From Lentibacillus kapialis (lineage in GTDB: Bacteria; Bacillota; Bacilli; Bacillales; Amphibacillaceae): 46,887 nt of DNA. The notes under the pieces were generated by a model. That model was not told where the DNA came from and made no database searches. It saw nothing but the letters and a program-made list of their open reading frames with translations. Below are positions 17,539-26,032 of the stretch, piece by piece; position 1 is the stretch's first letter; every line of letters begins with the position of its first letter. Location of the stretch: NCBI RefSeq assembly GCF_014646635.1, contig NZ_BMNQ01000023.1, positions 1 to 46,887 of the forward strand, read 5' to 3'. Position numbers and translations under genes: made by a program.

Positions 17539-18864
17539 TTACTTCTCGCCAAACCGACGATCTGTATGTTTGTCCCAATCCCATTTAAATACGTTTTCCA
17601 GCAGAAGGGCGAGTATAATGCCAACTAATAATCCGCTGCTTAGAAGCGGGCGGACAGTGCCGGGTATGGTTTCAAAATAAGATGGCGGCAGTGTCATGAT
17701 GATAATACCAACAAACAAAGGAATAGCCGACCGGTATACATTAAGAGAATCAAATTCCACTTCTTTGAAAAAGTTCCAGGATGAGTTAAGCAATTGCAAA
17801 TAAGATACAAACAAAACAGCACTGCCTATACTCAATGGTAATAAGGAGAAAAAGTGTCCGATTGGCGGAATTATACCCATAACAAAAAACATCAGTCCAC
17901 CTATAATAAATGGAATACGCTTAATAATACCTGTCTGATGCAAAAAGCCAATGGAAGAGACATATGGCGCATATGGAACCAGTCCCAGCACCCCTGCAAT
18001 ACCCGTAAAGATCCCCGTAATCGTAAACGAAGCACGGTACTGACTGTTGGTCGTTTCCTTTTGGTACATAGCATCCGTTCCTTTTAATGCTCCGAATGTA
18101 TTTGCGGTATTCAGCAAGCCAGCAAGAATTGCCGTTATGATAACCCCCGTATTCCACACTGGTTCACCAAGCGGGAAGAAGGTGAATCCGGATGATGCTG
18201 TCTGTTCAACGGCGGCTTGTCCCCCAAACGTGACGTTATAGGCAATCCAGCCGATCACAATTCCAATTAATAAGGCGTAGCGACGAATGTTAGGCGGTGC
18301 TTTAATACTAATGATAATGACGATAATCGCTATAATGATCGACACCAATGATACGGACAAATCAATCGTTGCAGATTGCGCATCATTTCCAAATGGAATC
18401 CCAAGCATTCCCTTTAAAAATATACCGATGAGTTTAACACCAAATAAAAACATAAACACGCCCATCACAGCAGGGTTAAACAGCTTGGCAATAATCGGTC
18501 CCAAACCGGTCAAACCAATGGTAACGGTTAATAAGCCGGAAAGTATGACCCCAATAGCAAGGCTTCCACCCAGTACCGCTAAAGGCATATCCTGAGCAAT
18601 CGCAATGCTGGAAAGTGTCAAAATGACGCCCCACCACAAACCGGACTGACCTTCCATAATAGCTCGCTGATGTCCAATAAGAGCTTGCACCATACATGCA
18701 ATGCCCGTCACAATAAATGACAGCTGCAGGATGCTGGCTATACTCTCTTGCGGCAATCCAAACGCCGCTCCAACAGTGATCGGTATAACAACTGTATTCG
18801 TGAAAATGAAAAAAAGCCATTGCAAGCCGGATAACCAACTGCTTGACTTCCAGAATTCGTTCAT
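17539..18864 (-). CDS. NCS2-family purine/uracil permease
   Basis: The product is about 441 residues with about 14 membrane segments. The start (FWKSSSWLSGLQWLFFIFTNTVVIPITVGAAFGL) and the region LLNTANTFGALKGTDAMY, with the conserved NTxxxFGxL substrate-site pattern, place it in the nucleobase:cation symporter-2 family. AAGGAG lies before the ATG at 18864. The substrate is probably a purine (xanthine, urate or hypoxanthine), or uracil, which would fit feeding the allantoin pathway that begins upstream. Neither residue set allows a sure choice. It follows the AllH gene and may share its transcript. Confidence 0.82.
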   Translation of the reverse strand: MNEFWKSSSWLSGLQWLFFIFTNTVVIPITVGAAFGLPQESIASILQLSFIVTGIACMVQALIGHQRAIMEGQSGLWWGVILTLSSIAIAQDMPLAVLGGSLAIGVILSGLLTVTIGLTGLGPIIAKLFNPAVMGVFMFLFGVKLIGIFLKGMLGIPFGNDAQSATIDLSVSLVSIIIAIIVIIISIKAPPNIRRYALLIGIVIGWIAYNVTFGGQAAVEQTASSGFTFFPLGEPVWNTGVIITAILAGLLNTANTFGALKGTDAMYQKETTNSQYRASFTITGIFTGIAGVLGLVPYAPYVSSIGFLHQTGIIKRIPFIIGGLMFFVMGIIPPIGHFFSLLPLSIGSAVLFVSYLQLLNSSWNFFKEVEFDSLNVYRSAIPLFVGIIIMTLPPSYFETIPGTVRPLLSSGLLVGIILALLLENVFKWDWDKHTDRRFGEK

Positions 18865-18917
18865 TTTACTCTTCTCCTTCTCCATCTATAAAACTGTTTA
18901 ATCATACTATAAAAGGA

Positions 18918-18945
18918 TGTTCAAAAAGTAAGATAAATTTGAACA
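18918..18945. repeat. Paired TGTTCAAA ends (relic of repeat family M)
   Basis: TGTTCAAA and TTTGAACA lie 12 bases apart, matching the terminal inverted repeats of family M with the interior gone. It may also act as a weak hairpin between AllH and the permease. Confidence 0.45.
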
Positions 18946-18965
18946 CAAAAATATAACCATTCATT

Positions 18966-19880
18966 CTAAACCAGTTGCCAGCTTTTTACCCCCAGCAAGA
19001 TCCCTGTCACCGTATCTGCGCCGGATGTGTGACCAATCGTTTTCATAGCCTGTAATGCAGCCATCATTCCCTGACCATCTGATTCCAGCATGGCATTGCA
19101 CATATCCAGCAAATGGGTGTGGTATTGCTTCTCTGAGGCATACCATAAATATTCATATCCCACAGGAGTTGTCCGTTCCATACCCTTTCGATACAAATAG
19201 TAATGCAATTGTTTGTGAAAGATTGAGAGTTCACCTAAAATAGCCATCATAGCGCACATTCCTGTAATAATATCATCACCACTTGGTGTTAATCCAAGTC
19301 CCCGGCCAATCCAATAATCCAGAACATGTTCGGACACGATTTTTTTGGATCCGTTCGCTAAACTTGCCAACTCTTTTAGTCTGCCGATGAACGGAAGCTG
19401 CTGGGAAGAAAGCGACGTCTGCATATAACGCATAAACAACTGATGCTCTTCTTCTGTCTGTGTTAACCCGGTTTGCCAGTTTTCTGTCAGCATTTTATTC
19501 ACCGCAACGTGCATATTATTGATTAAAACGCGCTCATCAAAGGGTTTTGACTGCAGCAAATGATCTGTTCTGTTTGCATGCATTAACGATAAGGACACAC
19601 CACTGGCAAATACGAAAACGTGTGCCACAGAATTCCATATAACCTTCTCCGTTTGTTGAATAGAACGCCTCAGATTTCTGAACGCCTGGTGATCCAGTCC
19701 AATTCCAAACGGAGCCATCCCATTTGCACAAACACCAACATGAATGAGCCGTCTACCAAATAATAAATTAAAGCCCGAATCAAAAACACTATGAACCTTT
19801 CCACTGCGTTGCCATTGAAGGATTTGGTCAACACGGCCACTTACAGCAACGGCGTTAACCTGTCCTGTTTGAAATTCCAC
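18966..19880 (-). CDS. allH: DUF2877 protein, AllH subunit of oxamate carbamoyltransferase
   Basis: The product is about 304 residues. The DUF2877 signature GRGLGLTPSGDDIITGM lies in the middle, and the C-terminus has KTIGHTSGADTVTGILLG. E. coli YlbF (AllH) belongs to this family; with FdrA (AllF) and YlbE (AllG) it forms the enzyme that converts oxalurate and phosphate to oxamate and carbamoyl phosphate. Several GTG codons follow GGAG; the one at 19880 has the best spacing (19889 is the first). Unlike in E. coli, it is about 17 kb from its partner genes, beside the ureidoglycine aminotransferase gene. Confidence 0.85.
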   Translation of the reverse strand: MEFQTGQVNAVAVSGRVDQILQWQRSGKVHSVFDSGFNLLFGRRLIHVGVCANGMAPFGIGLDHQAFRNLRRSIQQTEKVIWNSVAHVFVFASGVSLSLMHANRTDHLLQSKPFDERVLINNMHVAVNKMLTENWQTGLTQTEEEHQLFMRYMQTSLSSQQLPFIGRLKELASLANGSKKIVSEHVLDYWIGRGLGLTPSGDDIITGMCAMMAILGELSIFHKQLHYYLYRKGMERTTPVGYEYLWYASEKQYHTHLLDMCNAMLESDGQGMMAALQAMKTIGHTSGADTVTGILLGVKSWQLV

Positions 19881-19930
19881 CACACTCACTCCAGGTCAAC
19901 AAATAGCGTTTGCTGACATGTATTCCGAAT

Positions 19931-19964
19931 GAAAGCACCACTTGCAGTATGCAGTGGTGCTTTC
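19931..19964. terminator. Perfect hairpin between aminotransferase and allH
   Basis: GAAAGCACCACT pairs with AGTGGTGCTTTC around a 10-base loop, about 50 bases upstream of allH. No T-run follows on either strand, so it could be an attenuator, a processing site or a weak terminator. Confidence 0.5.
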
Positions 19965-19979
19965 ATTGTCGTTGCAACA

Positions 19980-20064
19980 TAGAAAAACTCGGCATTCGCC
20001 TCGCCTTATAGCGAATGCCGACGTTTTTCTTATAAGGCCATCCATAATTTATATCCTAACGTTA
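19980..20064. repeat. Interspersed repeat family R, copy 3
   Basis: TAGAAAAACTCGGCATTCGC, the GCGAATGCC arm, TTCTTATAAGG and the end ATCCTAACGTTA. It lies between the aminotransferase stop and allH. Confidence 0.8.
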
Positions 20065-20099
20065 TAAATTCATCTTCGTTTGGATACAAATACCGTTGT

Positions 20100-21317
20100 T
20101 TACTTGTGTTCGGCATAAAATGCCAAGGCTGCCTGCAATGCAGCTCCGCAGTTTATGTCAGCGCCATGATAAAGTAAGGTGGCTTCCAATGCACTCAGCA
20201 CCTGTAAAATATTGCTTTTTCGGCAGCTGAATCCCATCGAACCGATACGCCACACATTGCCTTTCAACGGCCCGAACGCACCGGCTATTTCGATACTGAA
20301 TTCATTGATTAATGTTTGGCGAACCTGTGCCTCATCAATACCTTCCGGAACTTTAATAACAGTTACAACCGGCATTTTGTTCTCTTGATTTCCAAACAAC
20401 TCAAGCCCCATTGCCTTAAGGCCTTCCATCAGGGCTTCACCATGAAATTGATGACGCTCGCATCGCTGTTCAATACCTTCTTCTTGAATGATCCGTAATC
20501 CTTCACGGAGCGCATAGAGCATCGAGGTAGCTTCTGTATGATGATTGAGACGGTCCGTTGTCCAATAATCCTGAATTTGACTCAGATCAAAGTAGTTACT
20601 CTGAATTCTGCGGTCATTAGCCGAATCATCAGCTAAACCCCGCTCAATATCTTTTCGTTCCAGAATAAGTTCTTCTACACGGTCATTATATGTGAGCGGT
20701 GCCATACCGGATGGAACAGCAAGACATTTCTGCGTACCGGCAATAGCGGCATCAATACACCATTCATCTGTTTTAAATTCGACGCCCCCAAGGGTTGCCA
20801 CAGCATCCACTACAAACAGTGCATCTTGCTCACGGCAAAATTGGCCAATCTCTTTTAAAGGCTGCATCTTGCCTGTTGACGTCTCGCCATGAACCATCGC
20901 TACAACTTTAGGGTTTACTTTTTTCATCTCGGCTTTTACTTCTTCAGGATAAAATACCTCGCCCCAATCTTTTTCCAACGTGTGTATCTCAGCACCACAA
21001 CGACTGGCGATTTCTGTAAGCAAGTATCCGAATCGTCCAAAAATCGGGATTAACACTTTATCCCCAGGTTCAATAATACTGCACAAAACAGCTTCAATTC
21101 CAGCCCGGGAAGTTCCGTCCACCGGAAAAGTGCGATGGTTATCCGTTTGGAAACTATAACGCAATAATGCCATTGTTTCATTCATAACCTTTAAAAACTC
21201 CGGATCAAATTGTCCAATGACCGGCGTTGACATCGCCCGAAGCACTCTCGGATCAGCCTCAACGGGACCCGGGGTCATGATCGTACGTATTGGTGTCGAT
21301 AAATCAGTATACGACAT
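20100..21317 (-). CDS. pucG: PucG-like (S)-ureidoglycine-glyoxylate aminotransferase
   Basis: The product is 405 residues, a fold-type I PLP enzyme of the alanine-glyoxylate aminotransferase group. It starts with IMTPGPVEADPRVLRAM. The cofactor Lys197 lies in AGTQKCLAVPSG; the Asp that pairs with the PLP nitrogen is in LFVVDAVATLGG. In this locus the best reading is transfer of the amino group of ureidoglycine to glyoxylate, giving oxalurate and glycine, as for B. subtilis PucG. Alanine/serine-glyoxylate activity cannot be excluded. AGGAGG precedes the ATG. It is divergent from pucR, sharing a 270-bp control region, and is followed by repeat R and allH. Confidence 0.85.
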   Translation of the reverse strand: MSYTDLSTPIRTIMTPGPVEADPRVLRAMSTPVIGQFDPEFLKVMNETMALLRYSFQTDNHRTFPVDGTSRAGIEAVLCSIIEPGDKVLIPIFGRFGYLLTEIASRCGAEIHTLEKDWGEVFYPEEVKAEMKKVNPKVVAMVHGETSTGKMQPLKEIGQFCREQDALFVVDAVATLGGVEFKTDEWCIDAAIAGTQKCLAVPSGMAPLTYNDRVEELILERKDIERGLADDSANDRRIQSNYFDLSQIQDYWTTDRLNHHTEATSMLYALREGLRIIQEEGIEQRCERHQFHGEALMEGLKAMGLELFGNQENKMPVVTVIKVPEGIDEAQVRQTLINEFSIEIAGAFGPLKGNVWRIGSMGFSCRKSNILQVLSALEATLLYHGADINCGAALQAALAFYAEHK

Positions 21318-21467
21318 ATTCCCATTACCTCCTTTAACGGATTAAAACATACATCTTTCAAATGCTGTGAACAACGATCAGCAATAACAGAAAGATGTGT
21401 ATAGACATTATCTCAAAATCAGTTTTAGTTTAACCATTTTATTTTATAAAAATAAACATTAAAAGTC

Positions 21468-21522
21468 ATTGTTTAAATTAACTAAATAACATTTTGCTTT
21501 TTGTCTAGTTTTGACGTATAAT
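21468..21522 (+). promoter_or_regulatory. pucR promoter and TTGTTTAAA box
   Basis: TTGCTT (21494-21499), a 17-base spacer and TATAAT (21517-21522) form a good sigma-A promoter about 70 bases before pucR. Just upstream, ATTGTTTAAATTA (21468-21480) carries the TTGTTTAAA core found at the permease and allC promoters. This supports, weakly, autoregulation or shared control with the divergent aminotransferase gene. Confidence 0.5.
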
Positions 21523-21590
21523 GTCAGGTGCAAAGGGGATACTAACCCTTTTTTGAAATAAACGACTTATTTTTTAAGAGAGTGGTGTGC

Positions 21591-23255
21591 ATGAAAACAA
21601 TTAATGATCTATTCATACTGGATGGCATGAAAGAGTGTACCGTATTAGCAGGACATCGTGGCCTGACAAGGTATGTTGAATCTGTTAATATTTCCGACAC
21701 ACCCGATGTCATACAATTTTTATACAAAAACCATTTACTTCTGACCACTGGTTATGGTTTTCACAACGATACGAATCAATTCTGTGAACTGATCAGGGAG
21801 ATGCATGATTTAAACTGTTCCGGCATCATCATTAAGGTGAATCGTTTCATGCATAAAATTCCGGAAGAAGCCAAGTTACTTGCAGACGATCTGGCATTTC
21901 CGATTATTGATCTGCCGACAAACCGTACACTTGGAGACTTATCCCGTCATATCCTGAATTATCTGAATGACCACGAAGCAGAACAATTATATTATGCACT
22001 GCATGTCCAACAAGAATTCTCAGACATGATGGTCAAAGGCTACAATCTCAATTCATTAGTGGAACACTTGGGACATTTTCTCATCCGCCCTGCACTATTA
22101 TTAAATCATCGGGGGGAAATGATCGCACGCAGCCATGATTTTCGAATGGATTCTATGAAACTGGCTGAAACAGAAATCCTTGAATCCATTAAAGAGGACG
22201 TAGCATTCTACCGGGATGGGACGACATTTAACATACCGTCTCTAAAACAGCAGACTGTCACCTCTTTCCCTGTCAAAACAAAACGACTACAGCCTAGCAT
22301 GCTGGTTATCATTGATTTTAAAACATTGCCATATCCATCATCCCAAATGGCTGTAGAACAAGCAGGAAACGTTATCTCGTCCACGCTGATCAAGGAACAG
22401 GCGATTGAAGAAAATTCAAGACTGTTAAAAAACAACTTTTTTGCGGATTTAATTGAAAAACGGATACAGGCTGAAGAAGAGATTATGAGCCGGACAGCAT
22501 TTTATGGACTGCTTCCGGATAAAGAAAGCATTTGTGTGTTATGTACCGTCGATTCAGAAGGAGATAACTATGAAACACTGCAACTCTATGAAAAAAAGAT
22601 AGGCGAGCTGCATAACAGTATCTATGACCAGCTGGAAGATGAAATGATTAATGGTAATATGCAAGCCACCCTATTCACCAAAGAAAAATTTTTTGTGATG
22701 ATCTTGCAATTCGATCAATACACCGAAACAGAAATCAGTGTGGTTACGGAATTTACCAAACAAGCTCAAAAAAATGTACAAGGGGAATATTCCGTATCAT
22801 TCGGTATCAGTAACCCTGTAGAGTCTATTACTGAAATTCCCACCGCATACCAGGAAGCCGCAGAAGCGATTGACAATGGATACGACCAGAATATGACAGG
22901 CTTTATCAATTTTTATAAAACGAGGGAAATTAAAGAATTACTCAACACTCTTCCCCGTAAAGACATCAAAGCACTCTATGAAAATACCTTAAAATCGCTT
23001 GCGTATCCAAAAACAAAAGATGATCAGGAATTAGTCAAAACGATTGAAATCTATTTAAACTGTCAATGTGAAATATCGGATACAGCGCGTAAATTATATA
23101 TCCACCGCAATACCGTTAAATACCGTATAAGTAAAACGGAAGAATTGTTAAATTGTTCATTCCGTGACCCGGCAGATTCCTTACGGGTTCGCGTTGCCTT
23201 AACCATTGGATCTATCCTGGAAGAAGAGTCCAAAACACTAGCTTTCCCCCAGTAA
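21591..23255 (+). CDS. pucR: PucR-family transcriptional regulator of purine catabolism
   Basis: The product is about 554 residues. The N-terminal PucR domain (about 5-125) begins KTINDLFILDGMKECTVLAGHRGLTRYVESVNISDTPD. A central GGDEF-like region follows (about 300-410), then the C-terminal helix-turn-helix (IEIYLNCQCEISDTARKLYIHRNTVKYRISKTEELL). PucR proteins activate purine degradation genes in response to an intermediate such as allantoin. The ATG at 21591 follows GAGTGG; GTG codons at 21582 and 21585 are alternatives. It is the only plus-strand gene inside the allantoin locus, so it is the obvious controller of the surrounding units. Confidence 0.9.
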   Translation: MKTINDLFILDGMKECTVLAGHRGLTRYVESVNISDTPDVIQFLYKNHLLLTTGYGFHNDTNQFCELIREMHDLNCSGIIIKVNRFMHKIPEEAKLLADDLAFPIIDLPTNRTLGDLSRHILNYLNDHEAEQLYYALHVQQEFSDMMVKGYNLNSLVEHLGHFLIRPALLLNHRGEMIARSHDFRMDSMKLAETEILESIKEDVAFYRDGTTFNIPSLKQQTVTSFPVKTKRLQPSMLVIIDFKTLPYPSSQMAVEQAGNVISSTLIKEQAIEENSRLLKNNFFADLIEKRIQAEEEIMSRTAFYGLLPDKESICVLCTVDSEGDNYETLQLYEKKIGELHNSIYDQLEDEMINGNMQATLFTKEKFFVMILQFDQYTETEISVVTEFTKQAQKNVQGEYSVSFGISNPVESITEIPTAYQEAAEAIDNGYDQNMTGFINFYKTREIKELLNTLPRKDIKALYENTLKSLAYPKTKDDQELVKTIEIYLNCQCEISDTARKLYIHRNTVKYRISKTEELLNCSFRDPADSLRVRVALTIGSILEEESKTLAFPQ

Positions 23256-23279
23256 CCCCGGGGTGAAGCTAGTGTTTTG
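23231..23279. terminator. Bidirectional terminator overlapping the pucR stop
   Basis: CAAAACACTAGCTT pairs with AAGCTAGTGTTTTG, with an inner CCCC/GGGG stem. The pucR stop codon (23253-23255) lies inside the loop region. It can end both pucR and the convergent permease gene. Confidence 0.8.
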
Positions 23280-23326
23280 TGTAAGTATAAGCAACGTCAC
23301 AAATCACCCATTATACGATGCCATCT

Positions 23327-24739
23327 CTAACTCCATTGAATAACTTGTGCAATAATAAGCGAAATCACGGACAAAGATGCCAGAATAACAAATAATGGAA
23401 AGAAAAATCGAAGCCACTTTTGATAAGCAACGCCTGCTATGGATAAAGCGGCCATAAAGTAACCTGATGTTGGATAAAGAATGTGTGCAAACCCATCCCC
23501 CAATTGGAATGCCAATATGGCTGTTTGTCTTGTGACACCGATAATATCCGATAACGGGGCCATAATGGGCATCGTTACGAGTGCTTGCCCGCTTCCGGAT
23601 GGAATAAAGAAATTTATAATGAGCTGTACAAAATACATACCAACAGCTCCCAGAACGGGAGGTAATTCATTTACAGCTGACCCCAACGAGTGTACAATCG
23701 TATCCATAATGTGTCCATCTTCCATCACGACAGCAACCGCCCGGGCAATACCAACAATCATGGCACCCATTAACACATCACGGAAACCCTGGTTAAAGCC
23801 TTCGCAAATTTGCGTTAACGTTAACCCGGCAATAATCCCGACAACTGTCCCCATGATAATAAACAGGCCAGCCATTTCAATCATAAACCAACCTTGTCCA
23901 ATCACACCATACACTAATATCCCAAAAAAGATAAGTGAAGCAATGGCAGCGTATTGTTGCCTCGTGCTCATATGCTTTACTTCTACCTGATCCTGATGCC
24001 GGTAAAGCTTTCTTTTTTCCTGATCATCTTCATATACCAAACTTGTCATCGGATCCTGATGTATCTTTCTGGCATAACGCATAATATACAATACCGCTAT
24101 AACGATAGCCAAAATAAAGATCGTCAAACGAAACCCAATTCCTGAGAAAACCGGAATCCCGGATATTTTTTGCGCCAATCCTGTGTTAATTGGATTCAAA
24201 ACCCCCGCTGCAAATCCAATAACTGTTCCACAAAGTGCAATAGCTGCCGCAACCAGCGAATCATATCCCAATGCAATCATAAGCGGCATAATAACCGGTA
24301 TATAAACAAGTGATAATTCCGGTGTTCCAATAACCGTGGCAACCACTGCAAAAACCGCTGTCAAAACAGGAATCAGCATAATACTATGATTTGAAAATTT
24401 ACGTGTCAGCTTATCAACCGCAATCTCAATGATGCCTGTGTGACGCAGCACCATAAACATACCACCAATAATAAACGTAAAGAAGACCACTTCTCCCGCA
24501 TCTATAAGGCCACGTGGGATAACGGTTAGAAAATCAACAATGCCGACAGGGGTTTGCTCCGCCGCCGAAAAAGAATTTGGATCAATGGTTGTCCTTCCTT
24601 CCGGGCCGGGAACGCGCTCATACTCCCCAGCCGGAATAATATACGTCAGAATTGCTGCAATCGCACTCAGTACAAATAATATGACATAAATGTGCGGCAT
24701 TTGAAGTTTTCTCTTAGTATTCTCATTTTTTTCTTGCAT
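23327..24739 (-). CDS. YfcC-family permease (DcuC/ArcD-like superfamily)
   Basis: The product is about 470 residues with about 12 membrane segments. The start (LQMPHIYVILFVLSAIAAILTYIIPAGEYERV) and the re-entrant loop region FFIPSGSGQALVTMPIMAPLSD, with its SGSGQA motif, mark the YfcC/DUF3360-like permeases. Their substrates (dicarboxylates, amino acids or other carboxylates) are rarely known. GGGAGG lies eight bases before the ATG at 24739. It is directly downstream of ridA (47 bases). In this locus it could import a ureide or export a carboxylate end product such as oxamate; that is inference only. Confidence 0.8.
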   Translation of the reverse strand: MQEKNENTKRKLQMPHIYVILFVLSAIAAILTYIIPAGEYERVPGPEGRTTIDPNSFSAAEQTPVGIVDFLTVIPRGLIDAGEVVFFTFIIGGMFMVLRHTGIIEIAVDKLTRKFSNHSIMLIPVLTAVFAVVATVIGTPELSLVYIPVIMPLMIALGYDSLVAAAIALCGTVIGFAAGVLNPINTGLAQKISGIPVFSGIGFRLTIFILAIVIAVLYIMRYARKIHQDPMTSLVYEDDQEKRKLYRHQDQVEVKHMSTRQQYAAIASLIFFGILVYGVIGQGWFMIEMAGLFIIMGTVVGIIAGLTLTQICEGFNQGFRDVLMGAMIVGIARAVAVVMEDGHIMDTIVHSLGSAVNELPPVLGAVGMYFVQLIINFFIPSGSGQALVTMPIMAPLSDIIGVTRQTAILAFQLGDGFAHILYPTSGYFMAALSIAGVAYQKWLRFFFPLFVILASLSVISLIIAQVIQWS

Positions 24740-24786
24740 CCCCATTCCTCCCTTGCAATCACTAGTCAATTTGGTATGTCTTTAAG

Positions 24787-25173
24787 TCAGGTTTTCCTGG
24801 CAATCATTTCGATTTCTACTTCTGCTCCCAGTGGTAATTCCAGGACTGCTACACACGTTCGAGCCGGGAAAGGTTCTCTGAACTGTGTTTCATATACGTC
24901 ATTCATAGCATCAAAATGCTTCATACTTGTCAGGTAAACATTGACTTTGACAACATCCTCATTCTTAAGGCCGGACGCTTCCAACACGTCAAATAAATTT
25001 GCAAAGCATTGCCTTGTCTGTGCTTGAATATCCCCGCTCATATCCGATGAAGTTGAATTTGCGGCGTTCATTGCTGTCTGCCCCGAAAAATATACAAAAT
25101 CACCCGCATCAACTGCGTGTGAATAAGGTCCTGATACATTTGCATTTTTTGCGTTATAGGTTTTTCTTGCCAT
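24787..25173 (-). CDS. RidA-family imine/enamine deaminase
   Basis: The product is 128 residues, full length for RidA (YjgF/UK114). The family pattern is present: GPYSHAVDAGDFVYFSGQT, then KVNVYLTSMKHFDAMNDVY, and FPARTCVAVLELPLGAEVEIEMIA with the substrate-carboxylate-binding Arg105 at the canonical position. Such proteins hydrolyse reactive imines made by PLP or amino-acid enzymes. Beside ureidoglycine chemistry (an unstable aminal) and a PLP aminotransferase, it probably speeds hydrolysis of an imine intermediate or protects PLP enzymes. AAGGAGA precedes the ATG. It forms a two-gene unit with the YfcC permease. Confidence 0.88.
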   Translation of the reverse strand: MARKTYNAKNANVSGPYSHAVDAGDFVYFSGQTAMNAANSTSSDMSGDIQAQTRQCFANLFDVLEASGLKNEDVVKVNVYLTSMKHFDAMNDVYETQFREPFPARTCVAVLELPLGAEVEIEMIARKT

Positions 25174-25351
25174 TTGAATGTCTCCTTTTCATTTGATTTG
25201 TGGTGTTAATGGAATACAGTATGCACCCATATATGCAGCCTCCCACCTGAACAGAACATGTATTGAAAACGTTTCACCTAAGGATAAACGAATACCTAAG
25301 CTAAGTAAATGTTGGTATAGAACCAAATTAGCCGCTTCAATTGTATAAGTT

Positions 25352-25369
25352 AGACAATAGTTTTTTAAA
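25352..25369 (-). promoter_or_regulatory. Weak match to the shared allantoin-locus motif
   Basis: AGACAATAGTTTTTTAAA, about 180 bases upstream of ridA, resembles GGACAATTATTCTTTTTAAA of the permease promoter (32611-32630), with a gap. A CRE-like 13-mer, TGAAAACGTTTCA, lies at 25264-25276. Both are suggestive only. Confidence 0.3.
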
Positions 25370-25431
25370 TTTTATAAACTTTGAACAATTGATTATACAG
25401 ATTAAATGATAATTATAATAAGAGAATGCTT

Positions 25432-25459
25432 ATAAAAAACCGGGCAAAAGTGGCCTGGT
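25432..25459 (-). terminator. Intrinsic terminator (minus strand)
   Basis: On the minus strand ACCAGGC pairs with GCCCGGT (one mismatch), followed by TTTTTTATA. It lies 20 bases after the stop of the truncated gene tail at 25479. Confidence 0.65.
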
Positions 25460-25478
25460 CCTTTTCTTTCTATCTTCG

Positions 25479-25619
25479 TTAGAGAAAATCCGATAATTTA
25501 TATTCCTGTCCATGTACGCCTTTGTAATACGCTGGATACATTTCTCCTCCATACGCTTCACAGCTGAATCTTGTCGCGGTAACCCCCCGCCCGGGATCAC
25601 GTTTCAAAGAAGCAAATAA
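25479..25619 (-). pseudogene. C-terminal tail of a lost gene, cut by repeats
   Basis: About 46 codons read LFASLKRDPGRGVTATRF, then SCEAYGGEMYPAYYKGVHGQ, and end EYKLSDFL before TAA. It has its own terminator, as a real gene end would. The frame runs upstream straight into the GGATCCGCT repeat block, so the 5' part was lost. I do not recognise the family. By position it was probably part of the allantoin locus. Confidence 0.45.
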
Positions 25620-25935
25620 CAGAAGGGAGGATCCGCTAAAGCTGGATTTTCCGGAATGAGCGGATCCTCATTCCGCTAAATGGACAAAAATCATCCTATT
25701 CAGTGCTGTCATGAATCCTCTTTCCGCTATTCATGTAAAAACAGGGCAAAACTAGGGTGAAATAGGACAATAACGGAATGAGGATCCGCTAACATGTTGG
25801 AAAAGCTTTAATTGATGCAAATAGCGGAGTCAGGATCCGCTGAAGCTGGATTTTCAGGACCAGGCGATTTTTCGTTCCGCTAAATAGATACAAAACACTC
25901 TATTCAGCGTTGTAATGAATCTTTCCTCCCGCTAG
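25612..25935. repeat. Cluster of AGGATCCGCT-type repeats
   Basis: AGGATCCGCT occurs three times (near 25628, 25781 and 25831) and its complement AGCGGATCCT once (near 25659), each tied to TTCCGCTAAAT or GCTGGATTTTC blocks. The second half (from about 25770) partly mirrors the first. It is a nested intergenic repeat, not a gene. Confidence 0.65.
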
Positions 25936-25962
25936 CCATGATGGTTGCTGATCTTTCTATAA

Positions 25963-25999
25963 AAACTCCCAAATCCTTGTAATAAGGGTTTGGGAGTTT
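25963..25999 (-). terminator. Terminator of the allB2 gene
   Basis: On the minus strand AAACTCCCAAACCCTT pairs with AAGGATTTGGGAGTTT, followed by more T residues, 34 bases after the allB2 stop. Confidence 0.8.
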
Positions 26000-26032
26000 A
26001 ATGGAATCGCCTGTTATTTATACTTCATATTT

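Noticed and set aside
21430-21442. B. subtilis-type PucR box (minus strand ATAAAATGGTTAA)
   Set aside because: It matches the remembered consensus at most positions but lacks the conserved C and a T, and no second copy was found at the other promoters, where a different motif is shared.
25264-25276. CcpA cre site TGAAAACGTTTCA
   Set aside because: It is one base short of the 14-bp cre pattern and mismatches the conserved CA end; it lies upstream of ridA but the support is too weak to call.
25612-25935. Repeated AGGATCCGCT units suggesting a CRISPR array
   Set aside because: Units are irregularly spaced, occur in both orientations, differ in length and have no equal-sized spacers or cas genes nearby. 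They fit an intergenic repeat.
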